Source: Andreprevotia sp. IGB-42 (lineage in GTDB: Bacteria; Pseudomonadota; Gammaproteobacteria; Burkholderiales; Chitinibacteraceae). From it: a stretch of DNA of 64,000 nt. Under the pieces are notes generated by a model that was given only the letters and a program-made list of their open reading frames with translations, ran no database searches and had not been told where the DNA came from. Shown piece after piece: positions 1 to 13,427 of the stretch (its first letter is position 1; every line of letters starts with the position of its first letter). The stretch spans positions 186,001 to 250,000 of the forward strand of contig NZ_WXTX01000006.1 of NCBI RefSeq assembly GCF_009848685.1, in the 5' to 3' direction. Both the position numbers and the translations under genes were made by a program.

Positions 1-164
1 CATTGATACTGGGTTTTCCGGTCGGCTTCATTGGCGCGGCGGAATCCAAGGCGGCACTGGCGGCAGACAGCCGTGGCGTGCCCTATGTGGTGGTGCATGG
101 CCGCCGCGGCGGCAGTGCCATGGCGGCAGCTGCAGTGAATGCGCTGGCGACGGAGGCAGAATGA
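1..164 (+). CDS. cobH: Precorrin-8X methylmutase CobH, C-terminal end only
   Basis: The gene enters from the left edge of the window, so only the last 53 codons are visible. Reading from base 3, the peptide contains [16 protein letters not shown] and, near the end, [17 protein letters not shown]. These are the conserved C-terminal motifs of precorrin-8X methylmutase. That enzyme moves the C-11 methyl group to C-12 and so makes hydrogenobyrinate in the aerobic cobalamin pathway. The stop codon overlaps the ATG of cobI (ATGA), so the two are translationally coupled. Identification rests on these motifs and on the neighbouring cobI. The start and the upstream operon lie outside the window. Confidence 0.93.
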   Translation, partial: LILGFPVGFIGAAESKAALAADSRGVPYVVVHGRRGGSAMAAAAVNALATEAE

Positions 165-895
165 GCGTGCAAGCCGGGCGTCTGCTGGGCCTGGGCGTAG
201 GCCCGGGTGATCCTGAACTGATCACGCTCAAGGCGTTGCGCCTGCTGCAGCAGGCACCTGTGGTGGCGTATTTTGCTGCCAAAGGCAAGAAGAGCAACGC
301 GTTCGGCATCATCGAAGACCATCTGGCCGCTCACCAGCTGCAATTGCCACTGATCTACCCGGTGACTACCGAAGCGCTCGCGCCGCCGCTGGATTACGAA
401 ACCATCATCGCGGATTTCTACGACGAGGTGGCGCTGACCCTGGCGGTGCATCTGGATTCCGGCCGCGATGTGGCGATGATCTGCGAGGGCGATCCGTTTT
501 TCTACGGCTCCTATATGTATCTGCACGACCGGCTGGCCACGCGCTACCAGGCCGAAGTGGTGCCGGGTGTCTGTTCGATGCTGGGGGGCGCTGCCGTGCT
601 GGGGGTGCCGCTGGTATATCGCAATCAAAGCCTGTGCGTGCTGTCCGGGGTATTGCCGGAAGAAGAGCTGAAGCGCCGGCTGGCCGATGCCGAGGCGGCG
701 GTGGTGATGAAGCTGGGCCGCAATTTCGACAAGGTGCGGCGCGTATTGCACGACCTGGGGCTGGCAGAACGGGCGCTGTACGTGGAACGCGCCACCATGG
801 CCAATCAGCGCATCGTGCCGCTGGCCGAGGTCGACCCGATGGCATCGCCTTATTTCTCGCTGCTGGTGGTGCCGGGGGAAAAATGGCAGGGATGA
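161..895 (+). CDS. cobI: Precorrin-2 C20-methyltransferase CobI
   Basis: This 244-residue protein has the SAM-dependent tetrapyrrole methylase fold. Near the N-terminus is [16 protein letters not shown], the glycine-rich SAM motif, and in the middle are [15 protein letters not shown] and the EVVPGVCSM loop. The length is usual for CobI. The enzyme methylates precorrin-2 at C-20 to give precorrin-3A. The start codon overlaps the cobH stop, and the 3' end overlaps the start of the next gene, so cobH-cobI-cobJ form one tightly packed operon. CobI is preferred over the anaerobic CbiL because of the aerobic genes around it (cobN, cobF, cobO). Confidence 0.93.
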   Translation: MSVQAGRLLGLGVGPGDPELITLKALRLLQQAPVVAYFAAKGKKSNAFGIIEDHLAAHQLQLPLIYPVTTEALAPPLDYETIIADFYDEVALTLAVHLDSGRDVAMICEGDPFFYGSYMYLHDRLATRYQAEVVPGVCSMLGGAAVLGVPLVYRNQSLCVLSGVLPEEELKRRLADAEAAVVMKLGRNFDKVRRVLHDLGLAERALYVERATMANQRIVPLAEVDPMASPYFSLLVVPGEKWQG

Positions 896-2586
896 AATCC
901 GGCGCCGCCGCCATCGTCATCCTGGGCGCCGGCGCGCTCGATACTGCACGGCGCATCCAGGCGGCATTGCCGGGCGCACAGGTGCACGCGCTGACGGGCC
1001 GCGTTGCTGCGGACCTGTCCTTTACCGAGCTGGGCACCCATCTGCGCGCGCTGTATGCGCAGAACACGCCCATCATCGCCTTGTGTGCCGCCGGCATCGT
1101 CATCCGCTGCGTGGCCCCGTTGCTGGCAAACAAGAATGGCGAATCAGCGGTATTGGCCGTGGCCGAGGACGGCAGCGCAGTGGTGCCCTTGCTGGGCGGG
1201 CTGGCTGGCGTGAATGTGCTCGCAAGGCAGATTGCCGCGGCGCTGGCTGTAGCCCCGGCCATCACCACCAGCGGAGAACTGCGCTTTGGCACCTGTCTGC
1301 TCAATCCGCCCGCTGGCTATGCGCTGGCGGATATCGAGCAGGGCAAGCATTTTGTTTCCGATCTGCTGGCAGGTGCCGCTACGCGTATCGAAGGTGACAT
1401 GCCTTGGCTGGGTGAGGCAAAGCTGCCGCAGCAGCATGATGCCGCGCATGTGATTCGCCTCAGCCCCTACGCCTGGCGGGGCGATGCGCAGGAACTCGTT
1501 ATTCATCCGCGCTGCATCGTGGCTGCCGTAGCCGGCGGTACGCAGATCGCAGAGCGGGTGCAGCAAGCGCTGACAGCGCATGGGCTGGCGCCGGCAGCAC
1601 TGGCAGTCTTGCTGTTGCCGCAGATATTGGCGGGCGAAGCGGGCGTGGCAGCTGCTGCGGCGCTCGATGTACCGCTGCGCCTGGCGGCCACGCCAGACCG
1701 GCTCGCCGGTATCGTTGGCGAGGTGCTGCACGGGCCGGATGCCGAGGTCACGCTGCTGCTTGCCAGCCAGCCCGTTGATGCCGATCTGATCGGCCATGCG
1801 CGCGGCCGGCTCAGCGTGCTGGGGCTGGGGCCGGGCCGTGCTGATCTGCTGGCGCCCGCTGCGCGCCAGGCATTGGATGACGCCACCGATGTGCTCGGCT
1901 ACGACACTTATGTGCAGATGGCCGGCCCGTTCCGGCCAGACCAGCACGTGCATGGCACCGATAATCGTGAGGAACTGCAGCGCGCGCGGCATGCGTTCGA
2001 GCTGGCATTGCAGGGGCGACGGGTGGTGATGGTGTCGTCGGGCGATCCGGGCGTTTTCGCCATGGCAGCTGCCACGCTGGAGGCGCTGGAAGCCAGCGAT
2101 GACCCGCGCTGGGCAGGTGTCGAGCTGCAGATCATTCCGGGTATCTCGGCAGCGCTGGCCACTGCGGCGGAGGCCGGCGCACCGCTGGGGCACGATTTCT
2201 GCATGCTGTCACTATCGGATAATCTCAAGCCTTGGGCGGTGATCGAACAGCGTTTGCAGCATGCGGCCGAGGCCGATCTGGTGATGGCGTTCTACAACCC
2301 GATTTCCCGCGCCCGTCCATGGCAGCTGGAGCGCGCGCTGGAGATCGTGCGCGGCTATCGCACCCCCGATACCGTAGTGGTGCTGGGCCGCGATATCGGC
2401 CGCCCTGGCGGTACGCTCACCACGCTCACGCTGGGTGAATTGCAGGCCGCACAAGTGGATATGCGTACCATGGTGCTGATCGGTTCATCCACTACCCGCC
2501 GCTTTGCGCTGGCCGGTGGCAAAGCGTGGGTGTACACGCCGCGCTGGTATCCACAAGTCGATGGATCGCCCGTCAAGACTGATTAA
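883..2586 (+). CDS. cobJ: CbiG-CobJ fusion (precorrin-3B C17-methyltransferase)
   Basis: Two domains are visible in a protein of about 567 residues. Residues 1-300 resemble CbiG, with [15 protein letters not shown] and [18 protein letters not shown], the region linked to opening of the ring-A lactone in the anaerobic pathway. From about residue 306 a second SAM methylase domain begins with [17 protein letters not shown] and continues with the CobJ motifs [36 protein letters not shown] and [14 protein letters not shown]. CobJ methylates C-17 and contracts the ring. The ATG at 883 is chosen because GGGGGAA lies just upstream. An ATG at 892 would remove three residues. Fusions of this kind are known in pseudomonads. 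Whether the CbiG half is active in an aerobic pathway is not clear from sequence. Confidence 0.88.
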   Translation: MAGMKSGAAAIVILGAGALDTARRIQAALPGAQVHALTGRVAADLSFTELGTHLRALYAQNTPIIALCAAGIVIRCVAPLLANKNGESAVLAVAEDGSAVVPLLGGLAGVNVLARQIAAALAVAPAITTSGELRFGTCLLNPPAGYALADIEQGKHFVSDLLAGAATRIEGDMPWLGEAKLPQQHDAAHVIRLSPYAWRGDAQELVIHPRCIVAAVAGGTQIAERVQQALTAHGLAPAALAVLLLPQILAGEAGVAAAAALDVPLRLAATPDRLAGIVGEVLHGPDAEVTLLLASQPVDADLIGHARGRLSVLGLGPGRADLLAPAARQALDDATDVLGYDTYVQMAGPFRPDQHVHGTDNREELQRARHAFELALQGRRVVMVSSGDPGVFAMAAATLEALEASDDPRWAGVELQIIPGISAALATAAEAGAPLGHDFCMLSLSDNLKPWAVIEQRLQHAAEADLVMAFYNPISRARPWQLERALEIVRGYRTPDTVVVLGRDIGRPGGTLTTLTLGELQAAQVDMRTMVLIGSSTTRRFALAGGKAWVYTPRWYPQVDGSPVKTD

Positions 2587-2642
2587 TCTGGCTTTGCCAA
2601 TGCCCGGTCCTGAGATAGCCGCCAGCTAATCGATTGCAGATG

Positions 2643-3215
2643 CTAAGGCATAACTAGCGTTGCGCTCCAAGCCTGCGCCAGCACCGCACAGCGCGCCAGG
2701 CGGAGCGGGCCGGTTTCAAAATCCACCACCCTGATCTGATCGGCATGACCGGGGCGCATTGGCAGCTCGTTGCTGCGCCCGTCGGTCAGCACCCACAGCC
2801 AGCGCTGCTGTGCTGGATAAAGGCGGGCAGAGCGGGCCAGCAGCTCGCCGGCCTTTTGCATGCCCAGGCTGAACGGCGTGCCACCGCCGCCGGTCAGCGG
2901 CGCCAGCCAGCGCTCGTTCCACCAGCGCGGCACGGCGGGGCCGAAGCGCAGGTCTGCCCGATTGCCGCCAAAACAGATCAGTGCCGCTTCCGCGCGCTGC
3001 TGCGCTGCCTGATCAAACAGCGAAACCAGCCAGCCCTTGGCCAGCGCCAGGCTGTCGTTGCGCAGCATCGATGCCGAGCAATCGAGTACAAAGCAATGCA
3101 GCACGCCGGCGTGGGCAAGTGCCGGGCGGTAACGCAAGTGGCTGGCCTGCAGCGTGTTGCGCCCCCTGGCTGCCAGCGTGCGCGGCCAGTGCACGCGCGG
3201 GCCGGGCATACCCAT
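2643..3215 (-). CDS. Small VWA-domain protein, likely ChlD/CobT-like chelatase subunit
   Basis: This 190-residue protein is little more than a von Willebrand A domain. The metal-ion-dependent adhesion motif is visible as DCSASM, followed by LTGGGGTPFS and VLTDGRSNE. It is the last gene of a minus-strand row cobW-cobN-ChlI-like-VWA, so it probably takes the place of CobT/ChlD, the VWA subunit that couples the AAA+ ring to the chelatase. Canonical CobT and ChlD are two to three times longer and carry an acidic or AAA-like N-terminal part, which is missing here. The ATG at 3215 has no clear ribosome binding site. The frame stays open upstream without a better start, so the true start is uncertain. 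Confidence 0.75.
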   Translation of the reverse strand: MGMPGPRVHWPRTLAARGRNTLQASHLRYRPALAHAGVLHCFVLDCSASMLRNDSLALAKGWLVSLFDQAAQQRAEAALICFGGNRADLRFGPAVPRWWNERWLAPLTGGGGTPFSLGMQKAGELLARSARLYPAQQRWLWVLTDGRSNELPMRPGHADQIRVVDFETGPLRLARCAVLAQAWSATLVMP

Positions 3216-3292
3216 GCTGGCTGCAGTGCCTGCGCTGCCTTGCTGCCATCGGGCACCGCTGCGCTGTGCAGCGGCGGCTTTGCCGCGATGGC

Positions 3293-4374
3293 TCAGGGTT
3301 TTTTTGGCGGGAGTGGCAGCACGCCCTTGACGGGTTTCAGGCCTGCTGTTTCCGGTGGCAGATAACCCCAGTCACCTTCAGCACCTGCAGCCTGCGCGGG
3401 GGCATCCAGCTCATTATCGCCAGCCACTTGGCGGTCGTCAGGGCCGGATGTACCCGGCTGGGGCGCATCCGGCTGCTGGGGGCCAGGCGGCACCATGCGG
3501 CGGTGCGCCAGCACCGCTGCGGCCACCGCGTCGACATGGGCGATGGTGATGTGCTCGGCACCATCCAGCGCCGCCAGTGCACGGGCGGCGCGCAACATCA
3601 CCAGATCGGCCCGCAGGCCATCCACTGCCGCTGCGATGCACAGCGCGCTCACGCGGGCATGCACTGCATCGTCAAACGCCAGTGATGCCAGCCGCGTACG
3701 TGCCTCGCGGATTTGGGCAATCTGCGCCTGCTGCTGCGCGGCAAAGCGGGCGCGGAATGCGGGTGGGTCCAGCTCGAACGCCAGCCGGGCCTTGACGATC
3801 TGCTGGCGCACGGCAGGATCAAAACAGTTGTGCAATTGCACCATCAGGCCGAAGCGGTCCAGCAGTTGCGGGCGCAGTTCGCCTTCTTCCGGATTCATGG
3901 TGCCGATCAGCGCAAAGCGCGTGGCATGGCTGTATGACACGCCATCGCGCTCCACGGTATTGATGCCGCTGGCAGCAGCGTCGAGCAGCGCATCGACCAA
4001 TGCATCGGGCAGCAGATTGATTTCATCCACATACAGCACCCCCAAGTGGGCGCGTGCCAGCAAGCCGGGCGAAAAACGCAGTGCGTTGTCCTGCAGCGCC
4101 GCATTCAGGTCGAGCGAGCCCGTCACCCGGTCTTCGCTTGCGGCCAGTGGCAGCGTCACCAGTTGGCCTTCCGGGAGCAGCTCGGCCAATGCACGCGCTG
4201 CGGTGGATTTGGCGGTACCGCGCGGTCCGCTCACCAATACGCCACCCAAACCGGGGTCGATTGCGGCGAGCAACAGCGCCTGCTGCAGGTCTGGCTGACC
4301 GATCAGCGCGGTAAACGGAAACGCCAGCCCGGCATCCACAGCTTCCAGCCCGGTGTGTGTGGGTATGTCATTCA

Positions 4375-4378
<4 letters not shown>
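3293..4378 (-). CDS. Magnesium-chelatase-type AAA+ ATPase (ChlI/BchI-like)
   Basis: This is a 361-residue AAA+ protein of the BchI/ChlI family. It shows Walker A GPRGTAKST, Walker B LYVDEINLL and the sensor region IGTMNPEEGELRPQLLDRFG. The C-terminal tail of about 60 residues is rich in Pro, Gly and Asp. The gene starts at an ATG that overlaps the cobN stop (ATGA) and is preceded by AAGGAAG at good spacing, so it is translated together with cobN. It most likely supplies the ATP-driven motor for cobalt insertion, the role of CobS in the classical CobNST enzyme. A similar gene next to cobN is known in pseudomonads. Substrate assignment rests on the neighbours. Confidence 0.85.
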
Positions 4379-8157
<3,779 letters not shown>

Positions 8158-8160
8158 GGA

Positions 8161-9234
8161 TCAGGCCGCTTGCGGGGTGGGAGCCAGCGCGGCGCTGAAC
8201 GCCTGTTGCAGCAGAGCTTGATCGAGATCAGCGCCGATCAGCACGAAACGGCTGGCCGGTGTCTCGCCTGCGCTCCAGCGGCGGTCGAAATAGCTGTCAA
8301 AGCGCGTACCCACGCCCTGGATGACCAGGCGCATCGGCGTATCGGGCAGCGCGGCAAAGCCTTTGACGCGATAGATGTCATTGGCTTCAACCAGGCTGCG
8401 CAGTGCTGCGATGGTGGCCTCGCGCGAGGTGGTTTCCGCGTGGACGACAACCGAATCGAAGTCATCGTGGTGGTGGTCCGGATCATCGCTGGAGCCATGG
8501 TGGCCATGGCGCGCCTCGATGCCTTCTTCGGATTTCGCTTCCAGCCCCAGCAGCGTGGCCAGGTCCAGCTGGCCGTTCTGCGCGCGCACGATCTTCACAT
8601 GCGCGGGGATGTCCTCGCGGATGGTGTCTTCCACGCCGGCCACCTGCGCGGCGTCGAGTTGATCCATCTTGTTGAGGATGACGAGATCGGCGGCTGAGAG
8701 CTGATCGGCAAACAGCTCGTGCAGCGGCGATTCGTGATCCAGATTCGGGTCGGCCTGGCGCTGTGCATCCACTGCCTGCGGGTTCTCGGCAAACTGGCCG
8801 GCTGCCGTGGCGGGGCCGTCCACCACGGTGATCACCGCATCCACGGTGAAGCTGTTCTTGATGGTTGGCCAGTTGAACGCCTGCACCAGCGGCTTGGGCA
8901 GCGCGAGGCCAGAGGTTTCGATCAGCACATGGTCGATCTGCTCGCGCCGCTCGATCAGTGCTTCCATTACCGGGTAGAACTCTTCCTGCACCGTGCAGCA
9001 CAGGCAGCCATTGGCCAGCTCATACAGCTGGCCAGCGGTTTCATTGCCCGCGTCATCGCAGCCGATGCCGCAACCCTTGAGGATTTCGCCATCGATGCCG
9101 AGCTCGCCGAATTCGTTGACGATGACGGCAATGCGGCGGCCCTGCGCATTCTGGAGGATGTGGCGCAGCAGGGTGGTTTTGCCGCTACCGAGAAAGCCGG
9201 TCACAACGGTGACCGGGATTTTGCGCATCTGCAT
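8161..9234 (-). CDS. cobW: CobW family GTPase, metal chaperone
   Basis: The 357-residue protein has the G3E GTPase layout: P-loop GFLGSGKTTLL, IVNEFGELGID, the metal-binding ANGCLCCTV (CxCC), ETSGLALPKPL, and the base-recognition motif LNKMD. A His/Asp-rich insert, HGHHGSSDDPDHHHDD, lies before the C-terminal CobW_C domain. Such inserts are common in CobW. CobW proteins are thought to deliver metal, here presumably cobalt for CobN, using GTP. It is the first gene of the minus-strand chelatase operon and has a good ribosome binding site (GGAG, seven bases before the ATG). The zinc-handling COG0523 relatives look similar, but the location directly before cobN favours CobW. Confidence 0.93.
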   Translation of the reverse strand: MQMRKIPVTVVTGFLGSGKTTLLRHILQNAQGRRIAVIVNEFGELGIDGEILKGCGIGCDDAGNETAGQLYELANGCLCCTVQEEFYPVMEALIERREQIDHVLIETSGLALPKPLVQAFNWPTIKNSFTVDAVITVVDGPATAAGQFAENPQAVDAQRQADPNLDHESPLHELFADQLSAADLVILNKMDQLDAAQVAGVEDTIREDIPAHVKIVRAQNGQLDLATLLGLEAKSEEGIEARHGHHGSSDDPDHHHDDFDSVVVHAETTSREATIAALRSLVEANDIYRVKGFAALPDTPMRLVIQGVGTRFDSYFDRRWSAGETPASRFVLIGADLDQALLQQAFSAALAPTPQAA

Positions 9235-9545
9235 GGGAAAGCTCCGAGTTCTCTGGCACGAGTCCGCTGCAACGAAGGCAGCGTGCTGTTTTTTGTAGGG
9301 GGAGTGCTGGGGGTGTCTGACAGAAGTTACGGTATGATTCTACCAGCGCAGGCACTACCCCGTACCGTTGCAGCGGCTTACTGTGCTGTACTTTCTTTCA
9401 TGGCAACCATCGTGCGCTGCATGTGTTGCGAGCCTGATGCCACCCATAAAACCTTGTGCATCGCGGCCGGCGAGGTATGGCCGGAGGGTTCCCGCACAGC
9501 AAAGCGGGCGGGGCCTGCTGGCTGCTTTTAAATCCATGGAGTGCC
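9235..9545. promoter_or_regulatory. Divergent control region between cobW and cobE
   Basis: These 311 bases separate the minus-strand chelatase operon from the plus-strand cobE-cobO-cobB operon, so both promoters should lie here. At 9331-9344 there is an interrupted palindrome GGTATGATTCTACC. Read on the minus strand it contains TAGAAT, which could be a -10 element for cobW. I looked for the B12-riboswitch core (GCCACTG box and AGCCAGGAGACC-like B12 box) on both strands and did not find a convincing match. The site is a proposal from symmetry only. Confidence 0.3.
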
Positions 9546-9938
9546 ATGAGCAGACTGGCAATCGGCATCGGCTGCCGCCGCGACAGCTCCGCACAGCAAA
9601 TAGCCAACGCAGTACTGGGCGCGCTAGGCACTTACCGCCTGCAGGATGTCGGCGTGGTAGCCACGCTGGATCGCAAGTGCGATACCCCGGGGCTGCTGGC
9701 GTTCTGCGCGCAGCATGGTTTGCCGCTGTTGCCGTGCTCGCCCGCGCAGATCAACGCATTGCCTGTTGCCTGGCAACCTTCCGCTGCGGCGCGGGCACAC
9801 GTGGGGGTGAGCGGCGTATGCGAGCCGTGCGCGCTGCTGGCCGCACCCGGCGGGCAATTGCTGGTTGGCAAATTCAGGCTGGATGGCGTGACCGTCGCCA
9901 TCGCCGCACAGATACAGGATATCCATCATGAAAACTGA
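9546..9938 (+). CDS. cobE: CobE, CbiG C-terminal-like cobalamin protein
   Basis: A 130-residue protein starting LAIGIGCRRDSS and containing DVGVVATLDRKCDTPGLLAF and ARAHVGVSGVCEPCALLA. These are hallmarks of the CbiG C-terminal/CobE family. CobE is needed for aerobic cobalamin synthesis in several bacteria, but its exact step is not settled. The ATG at 9546 is preceded by GGAG. A longer in-frame extension upstream lacks family similarity. The gene overlaps the start of cobO by eleven bases, so cobE-cobO-cobB are co-transcribed. Its presence beside the CbiG-CobJ fusion means the genome carries two proteins of the CbiG superfamily. Confidence 0.85.
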   Translation: MSRLAIGIGCRRDSSAQQIANAVLGALGTYRLQDVGVVATLDRKCDTPGLLAFCAQHGLPLLPCSPAQINALPVAWQPSAAARAHVGVSGVCEPCALLAAPGGQLLVGKFRLDGVTVAIAAQIQDIHHEN

Positions 9939-10530
9939 TCCCGCCTCGCACCAGCGCATGACCGAGCGTCGCCGCGCCGGCCACGAGAAGAAACAGGCTG
10001 CCGCCACGGTGGAAAAAGGCCTGCTGATCGTGAACACGGGCACCGGCAAGGGCAAGACCACTGCGGCATTCGGCATGGCTGTGCGCGTGCTGGGGCACGG
10101 CATGCGCCTGGGCGTGGTGCAATTCATCAAGGGCGCACTGCATACCTCGGAACGTGATTTCCTGAGCGCGGTGGCGCAATGCGATTTCGTCACCATGGGC
10201 GATGGCTACACCTGGAACACGCAGGACCGCGATGCAGACATCGCCACCGCGCGCAAAGGCTGGGATGAAGCACGCCGCATGATAGAAAGCGGTGATTACC
10301 AGATGGTGATCCTGGACGAGCTCAACACGGTGCTGAAATACGAATACCTGCCGCTGGATGAAGTACTGGGCGTGGTCAAAGCGCGGCCGGAAATGCTGCA
10401 CGTGGTGATCACCGGCCGCCATGCGCCCGAAGCGCTGATCGAAGCGGCTGATCTCGTCACCGAAATGACCCTCGTCAAGCACCCGTATCGCGAACAGAAC
10501 GTAAAAGCCCAGCGCGGCGTCGAGTTCTGA
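9928..10530 (+). CDS. cobO: Cob(I)yrinic acid a,c-diamide adenosyltransferase CobO
   Basis: The 200-residue protein belongs to the CobA/CobO/BtuR adenosyltransferases. It shows the unusual P-loop NTGTGKGKTTAAFG, then VVQFIKGALHTSE, MVILDELNTVLKYEYL and VVITGRHAPEALIEAADLVTE, and ends with the typical VKAQRGVEF. It transfers the adenosyl group of ATP to the reduced Co(I) corrinoid. The length is as usual for the family. The start overlaps cobE, and the stop lies three bases before cobB. Confidence 0.96.
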   Translation: MKTDPASHQRMTERRRAGHEKKQAAATVEKGLLIVNTGTGKGKTTAAFGMAVRVLGHGMRLGVVQFIKGALHTSERDFLSAVAQCDFVTMGDGYTWNTQDRDADIATARKGWDEARRMIESGDYQMVILDELNTVLKYEYLPLDEVLGVVKARPEMLHVVITGRHAPEALIEAADLVTEMTLVKHPYREQNVKAQRGVEF

Positions 10531-10533
10531 CGC

Positions 10534-11835
10534 ATGGCTGCTTGCCCGGCGCTGTTCATCAGCGCGCCATCGTCCGGGTCCGGCAAGACCACCATCACTG
10601 CGGGCTTGGCGCGTTACCACCGCCGCTTGGGGCGGCGCGTGCGCGTGTTCAAGACCGGGCCGGATTTTCTCGACCCAAAATTACTGGCACGTGCCAGCGG
10701 TGCGCCGGTATACAACCTCGACCTCGGCATGGTGGGCGCTGCCGGTTGCCAGGCGCTGCTGGCGCAGGCGGCGCTCGATTCCGACTTGATCCTGATCGAG
10801 GGCGTGATGGGCTTGTTCGACGGCACGCCCAGCAGTGCTGACCTGGCCATGCATTTCGGCGTGCCGGTGCTTGCGGTGATCGGCGCCAAGGCGATGGCGC
10901 AGACGTTTGGCGCCATCGCGTTTGGCCTGGCCCGCTTCCAGCCGCAGTTGCCGTTCCATGGTGTGCTGGCCAACCGGGTAGGCTCGCCACGGCATGCAGC
11001 GCTGTTGCAACAAACGCTGCCGGGCGATATCCGCTGGCTGGGCCATGTGGCTGCAGAAAGCGCGCTGATGCTGCCGGAACGCCACCTGGGCCTGCAGCAG
11101 CCGGATGACATTGCCGATCTCGATAGCAGGCTGGACCGCGCTGCGGACGCCATCGCCGCTACCGGGCTGGCCCAGTTGCCCGCAGCGGTGGAGTTTGGCA
11201 TGCCGCCAGCGGAGGACGTTGAAGCACGCTGGCTGCAGGGCCAGCGCATCGCCGTTGCGCGGGATGCAGCATTCTCGTTCATCTACCCGGCCAATCTGGA
11301 TTTGTTGCATGCGCTGGGCGCAGAACTGGCATTTTTCTCGCCACTCGCGGATGAGCCGGTACCGGCCGGATGCCATGCGGTCTATCTGCCCGGCGGTTAC
11401 CCCGAGCTGCATGCAGCATTGCTGGGCACTAACCGGCAAACAGCCGGCAGCTTGCAAACACACGCCGCAGCGGCACGCCCCATCGTGGCCGAGTGCGGCG
11501 GCATGCTGTACCTGTGCGATGCGCTGACCAGCGTGGATGGGCTAACCACGCCCATGCTGGGCCTGTTACCGGGCCACGCCACCATGCAAAGCCGGTTTGC
11601 CGCACTGGGCATGCAGCAGCTTGATGGCCGGCACGGTGCGATGCGCGGCCATACCTTCCACTATTCCAGCTTCAGCACCACGTTGTTGCCCGCGGGCCGG
11701 GCGCATAACCCGGATAGCGGCAAGGAAGGCGAGGCCTGGTTCACGCATGGGCCGATCACCGCCAGCTATATGCACGCCTACTGGCCATCCAACCCGCGCT
11801 TTGCCGCAGCGCTGTTCCTGGGTGAGGCGTTCTGA
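10534..11835 (+). CDS. cobB: Cobyrinic/hydrogenobyrinic acid a,c-diamide synthase CobB
   Basis: A 433-residue two-domain amidotransferase. The N-terminal ATP-binding domain carries ISAPSSGSGKTTITAGLARY and FKTGPDFLDPKLL, and LIEGVMGLFDG follows. The C-terminal class I glutaminase domain carries AVYLPGGYPELHA and VAECGGMLYLCD, with Cys321 as the likely nucleophile. The enzyme amidates the a and c side chains using glutamine and ATP. FDPK/DLDM-type residues and the VMGLFDG motif separate it from CobQ. In an aerobic cluster the substrate should be hydrogenobyrinic acid. It converges with cobQ on the other strand, with only 31 bases between the stops. Confidence 0.95.
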   Translation: MAACPALFISAPSSGSGKTTITAGLARYHRRLGRRVRVFKTGPDFLDPKLLARASGAPVYNLDLGMVGAAGCQALLAQAALDSDLILIEGVMGLFDGTPSSADLAMHFGVPVLAVIGAKAMAQTFGAIAFGLARFQPQLPFHGVLANRVGSPRHAALLQQTLPGDIRWLGHVAAESALMLPERHLGLQQPDDIADLDSRLDRAADAIAATGLAQLPAAVEFGMPPAEDVEARWLQGQRIAVARDAAFSFIYPANLDLLHALGAELAFFSPLADEPVPAGCHAVYLPGGYPELHAALLGTNRQTAGSLQTHAAAARPIVAECGGMLYLCDALTSVDGLTTPMLGLLPGHATMQSRFAALGMQQLDGRHGAMRGHTFHYSSFSTTLLPAGRAHNPDSGKEGEAWFTHGPITASYMHAYWPSNPRFAAALFLGEAF

Positions 11836-11866
11836 TGTGCCTGACAGACGAGGCCAAGCTACGCGT

Positions 11867-13327
11867 TCATTCCATGATCGCCCAGATCGCATCCAGGTCC
11901 ACGCTGGCCGCCACAGCATCGGCCAGCTTGTTGATCGAATCTTCCCGCCGCGCATCGTGATCGATCTGCTCTGCCGCTGCCAGCCCCGCCCAGCGCAACA
12001 GCGCCGCGCAAGCCTCGGGCGCATCGAACAAGCCATGCAGATAGGTGGCCAGAACCTGCCCGTCCGCCGAGATGGCGCCTTCCGGCCGTGGCGGATCGCC
12101 CAGCCACAGCGCAGGCTGATCCAGCGCCGGGCCATGCGTGGCGCCCATGTGGATTTCATAACCGCGTACCGCGGCGCCATCGAGCGCCAGCTGGCCGCTG
12201 GCGTTGATCAGGCTTTTTTCCGTTTCCAGCGTGGTGACGTAATCGAGCAGCCCCAGCCCCGCAGTGCTGCGCACCTCGCTCTCGATGCCAAGTGGATCGT
12301 GCAATTCGCGCCCCAGCATTTGCATGCCGCCGCACACGCCGATCACTTTGCCGCGATAACGCAGGTGGCGGAACAGGTATTCGTCCCAACCATTGGCGCG
12401 CAGCCAGGCCAGGTCACGCTGCACGCTCTTGCTGCCGGGCAGGATCACCAGGTCTGCTGGCGGGATGGGCTCGCCAGCGCGGATATAGCTGAAATCCACT
12501 TGCGGGTGCGCGCGCAGCGCATCGAAATCGGTGTGGTTGGAAATGCGCGGCAGCGCGGGCACCACCACCCGCAGCGCGCCGGCGCGGCTGGCCGCAGCAC
12601 GGCGTGCCGTTGGCAGCATGTCTTCGCCATCCAGCCACAAACCGGGCACGAAGGGCACCACGCCCAGCACGCGCTTGCCGCTGCGTTGCGCCACCCAGTC
12701 AAGGCCGGGCCTGAGCAGGGCCACGTCACCACGGAACTTGTTGATTACCACGCCCTTGACGCGCTCCCGCTCGGCAGCGCTCAGGCAATCGAGCGTGCCG
12801 ATGATCTGGGCGAATACCCCCCCACGGTCGATGTCGGCCACCAGGATCACCGGGCAATCCGCGGCCTCGGCAAACCCCATGTTGGCGATATCGCCGGCCC
12901 GCAGGTTGACCTCTGCCGGGCTGCCGGCACCTTCCACGAAGAGGTTGTCCACGCGCGCGCGCAAGCGGCCGAACGAGGCCAGCACCGCTCGCAGCGCAAC
13001 GGGTTTGTACGCGTGGTACGCACGTGCATCGTAATTGCCCACCGGATGCCCGTGGATGATCACCTGCGAGCCGATATCGCTATTGGGCTTGAGCAAGACC
13101 GGGTTCATGTCGATCTCCGGCGCGATGCCTGCTGCCAGCGCCTGCCAGGCTTGCGCGCGGCCGATTTCGCCGCCATCGACGGTCACCGCGCTGTTCAGCG
13201 ACATGTTCTGCGGCTTGAACGGCGCCACTTTCAGGCCGCGCCGCAAGGCGATGCGGCACAGCGCGCCCACCAGCGTGCTTTTGCCGGAATCAGAACTGGT
13301 ACCCTGAATCATCAACACGCCGGACAT
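11867..13327 (-). CDS. cobQ: Adenosylcobyric acid synthase CobQ
   Basis: The 486-residue protein, the usual CobQ length, begins [20 protein letters not shown] and has [51 protein letters not shown] and the glutaminase motif [12 protein letters not shown], with [12 protein letters not shown] near the C-terminus. CobQ amidates the b, d, e and g side chains. The ATG at 13327 is chosen because AGGAAG stands seven bases upstream and the family N-terminus begins there. The frame is open further upstream but without similarity. It is divergent from cobD, with a 100-base spacer that must hold its promoter. Confidence 0.96.
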   Translation of the reverse strand: MSGVLMIQGTSSDSGKSTLVGALCRIALRRGLKVAPFKPQNMSLNSAVTVDGGEIGRAQAWQALAAGIAPEIDMNPVLLKPNSDIGSQVIIHGHPVGNYDARAYHAYKPVALRAVLASFGRLRARVDNLFVEGAGSPAEVNLRAGDIANMGFAEAADCPVILVADIDRGGVFAQIIGTLDCLSAAERERVKGVVINKFRGDVALLRPGLDWVAQRSGKRVLGVVPFVPGLWLDGEDMLPTARRAAASRAGALRVVVPALPRISNHTDFDALRAHPQVDFSYIRAGEPIPPADLVILPGSKSVQRDLAWLRANGWDEYLFRHLRYRGKVIGVCGGMQMLGRELHDPLGIESEVRSTAGLGLLDYVTTLETEKSLINASGQLALDGAAVRGYEIHMGATHGPALDQPALWLGDPPRPEGAISADGQVLATYLHGLFDAPEACAALLRWAGLAAAEQIDHDARREDSINKLADAVAASVDLDAIWAIME

Positions 13328-13427
13328 ATGGAGCTTCCTTTTTTCATGGGCAAAAACCTGCGGCATTATGCCACCGCGCCCAGGCCGTGCCGCGCATCGC
13401 GACGCCACAAGCTCGCAGGCAGCCGTC

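Noticed and set aside
9235-9545. Possible cobalamin riboswitch upstream of cobW or cobE
   Set aside because: The conserved B12-box and core motifs could not be found on either strand. A covariance-model search would be decisive.
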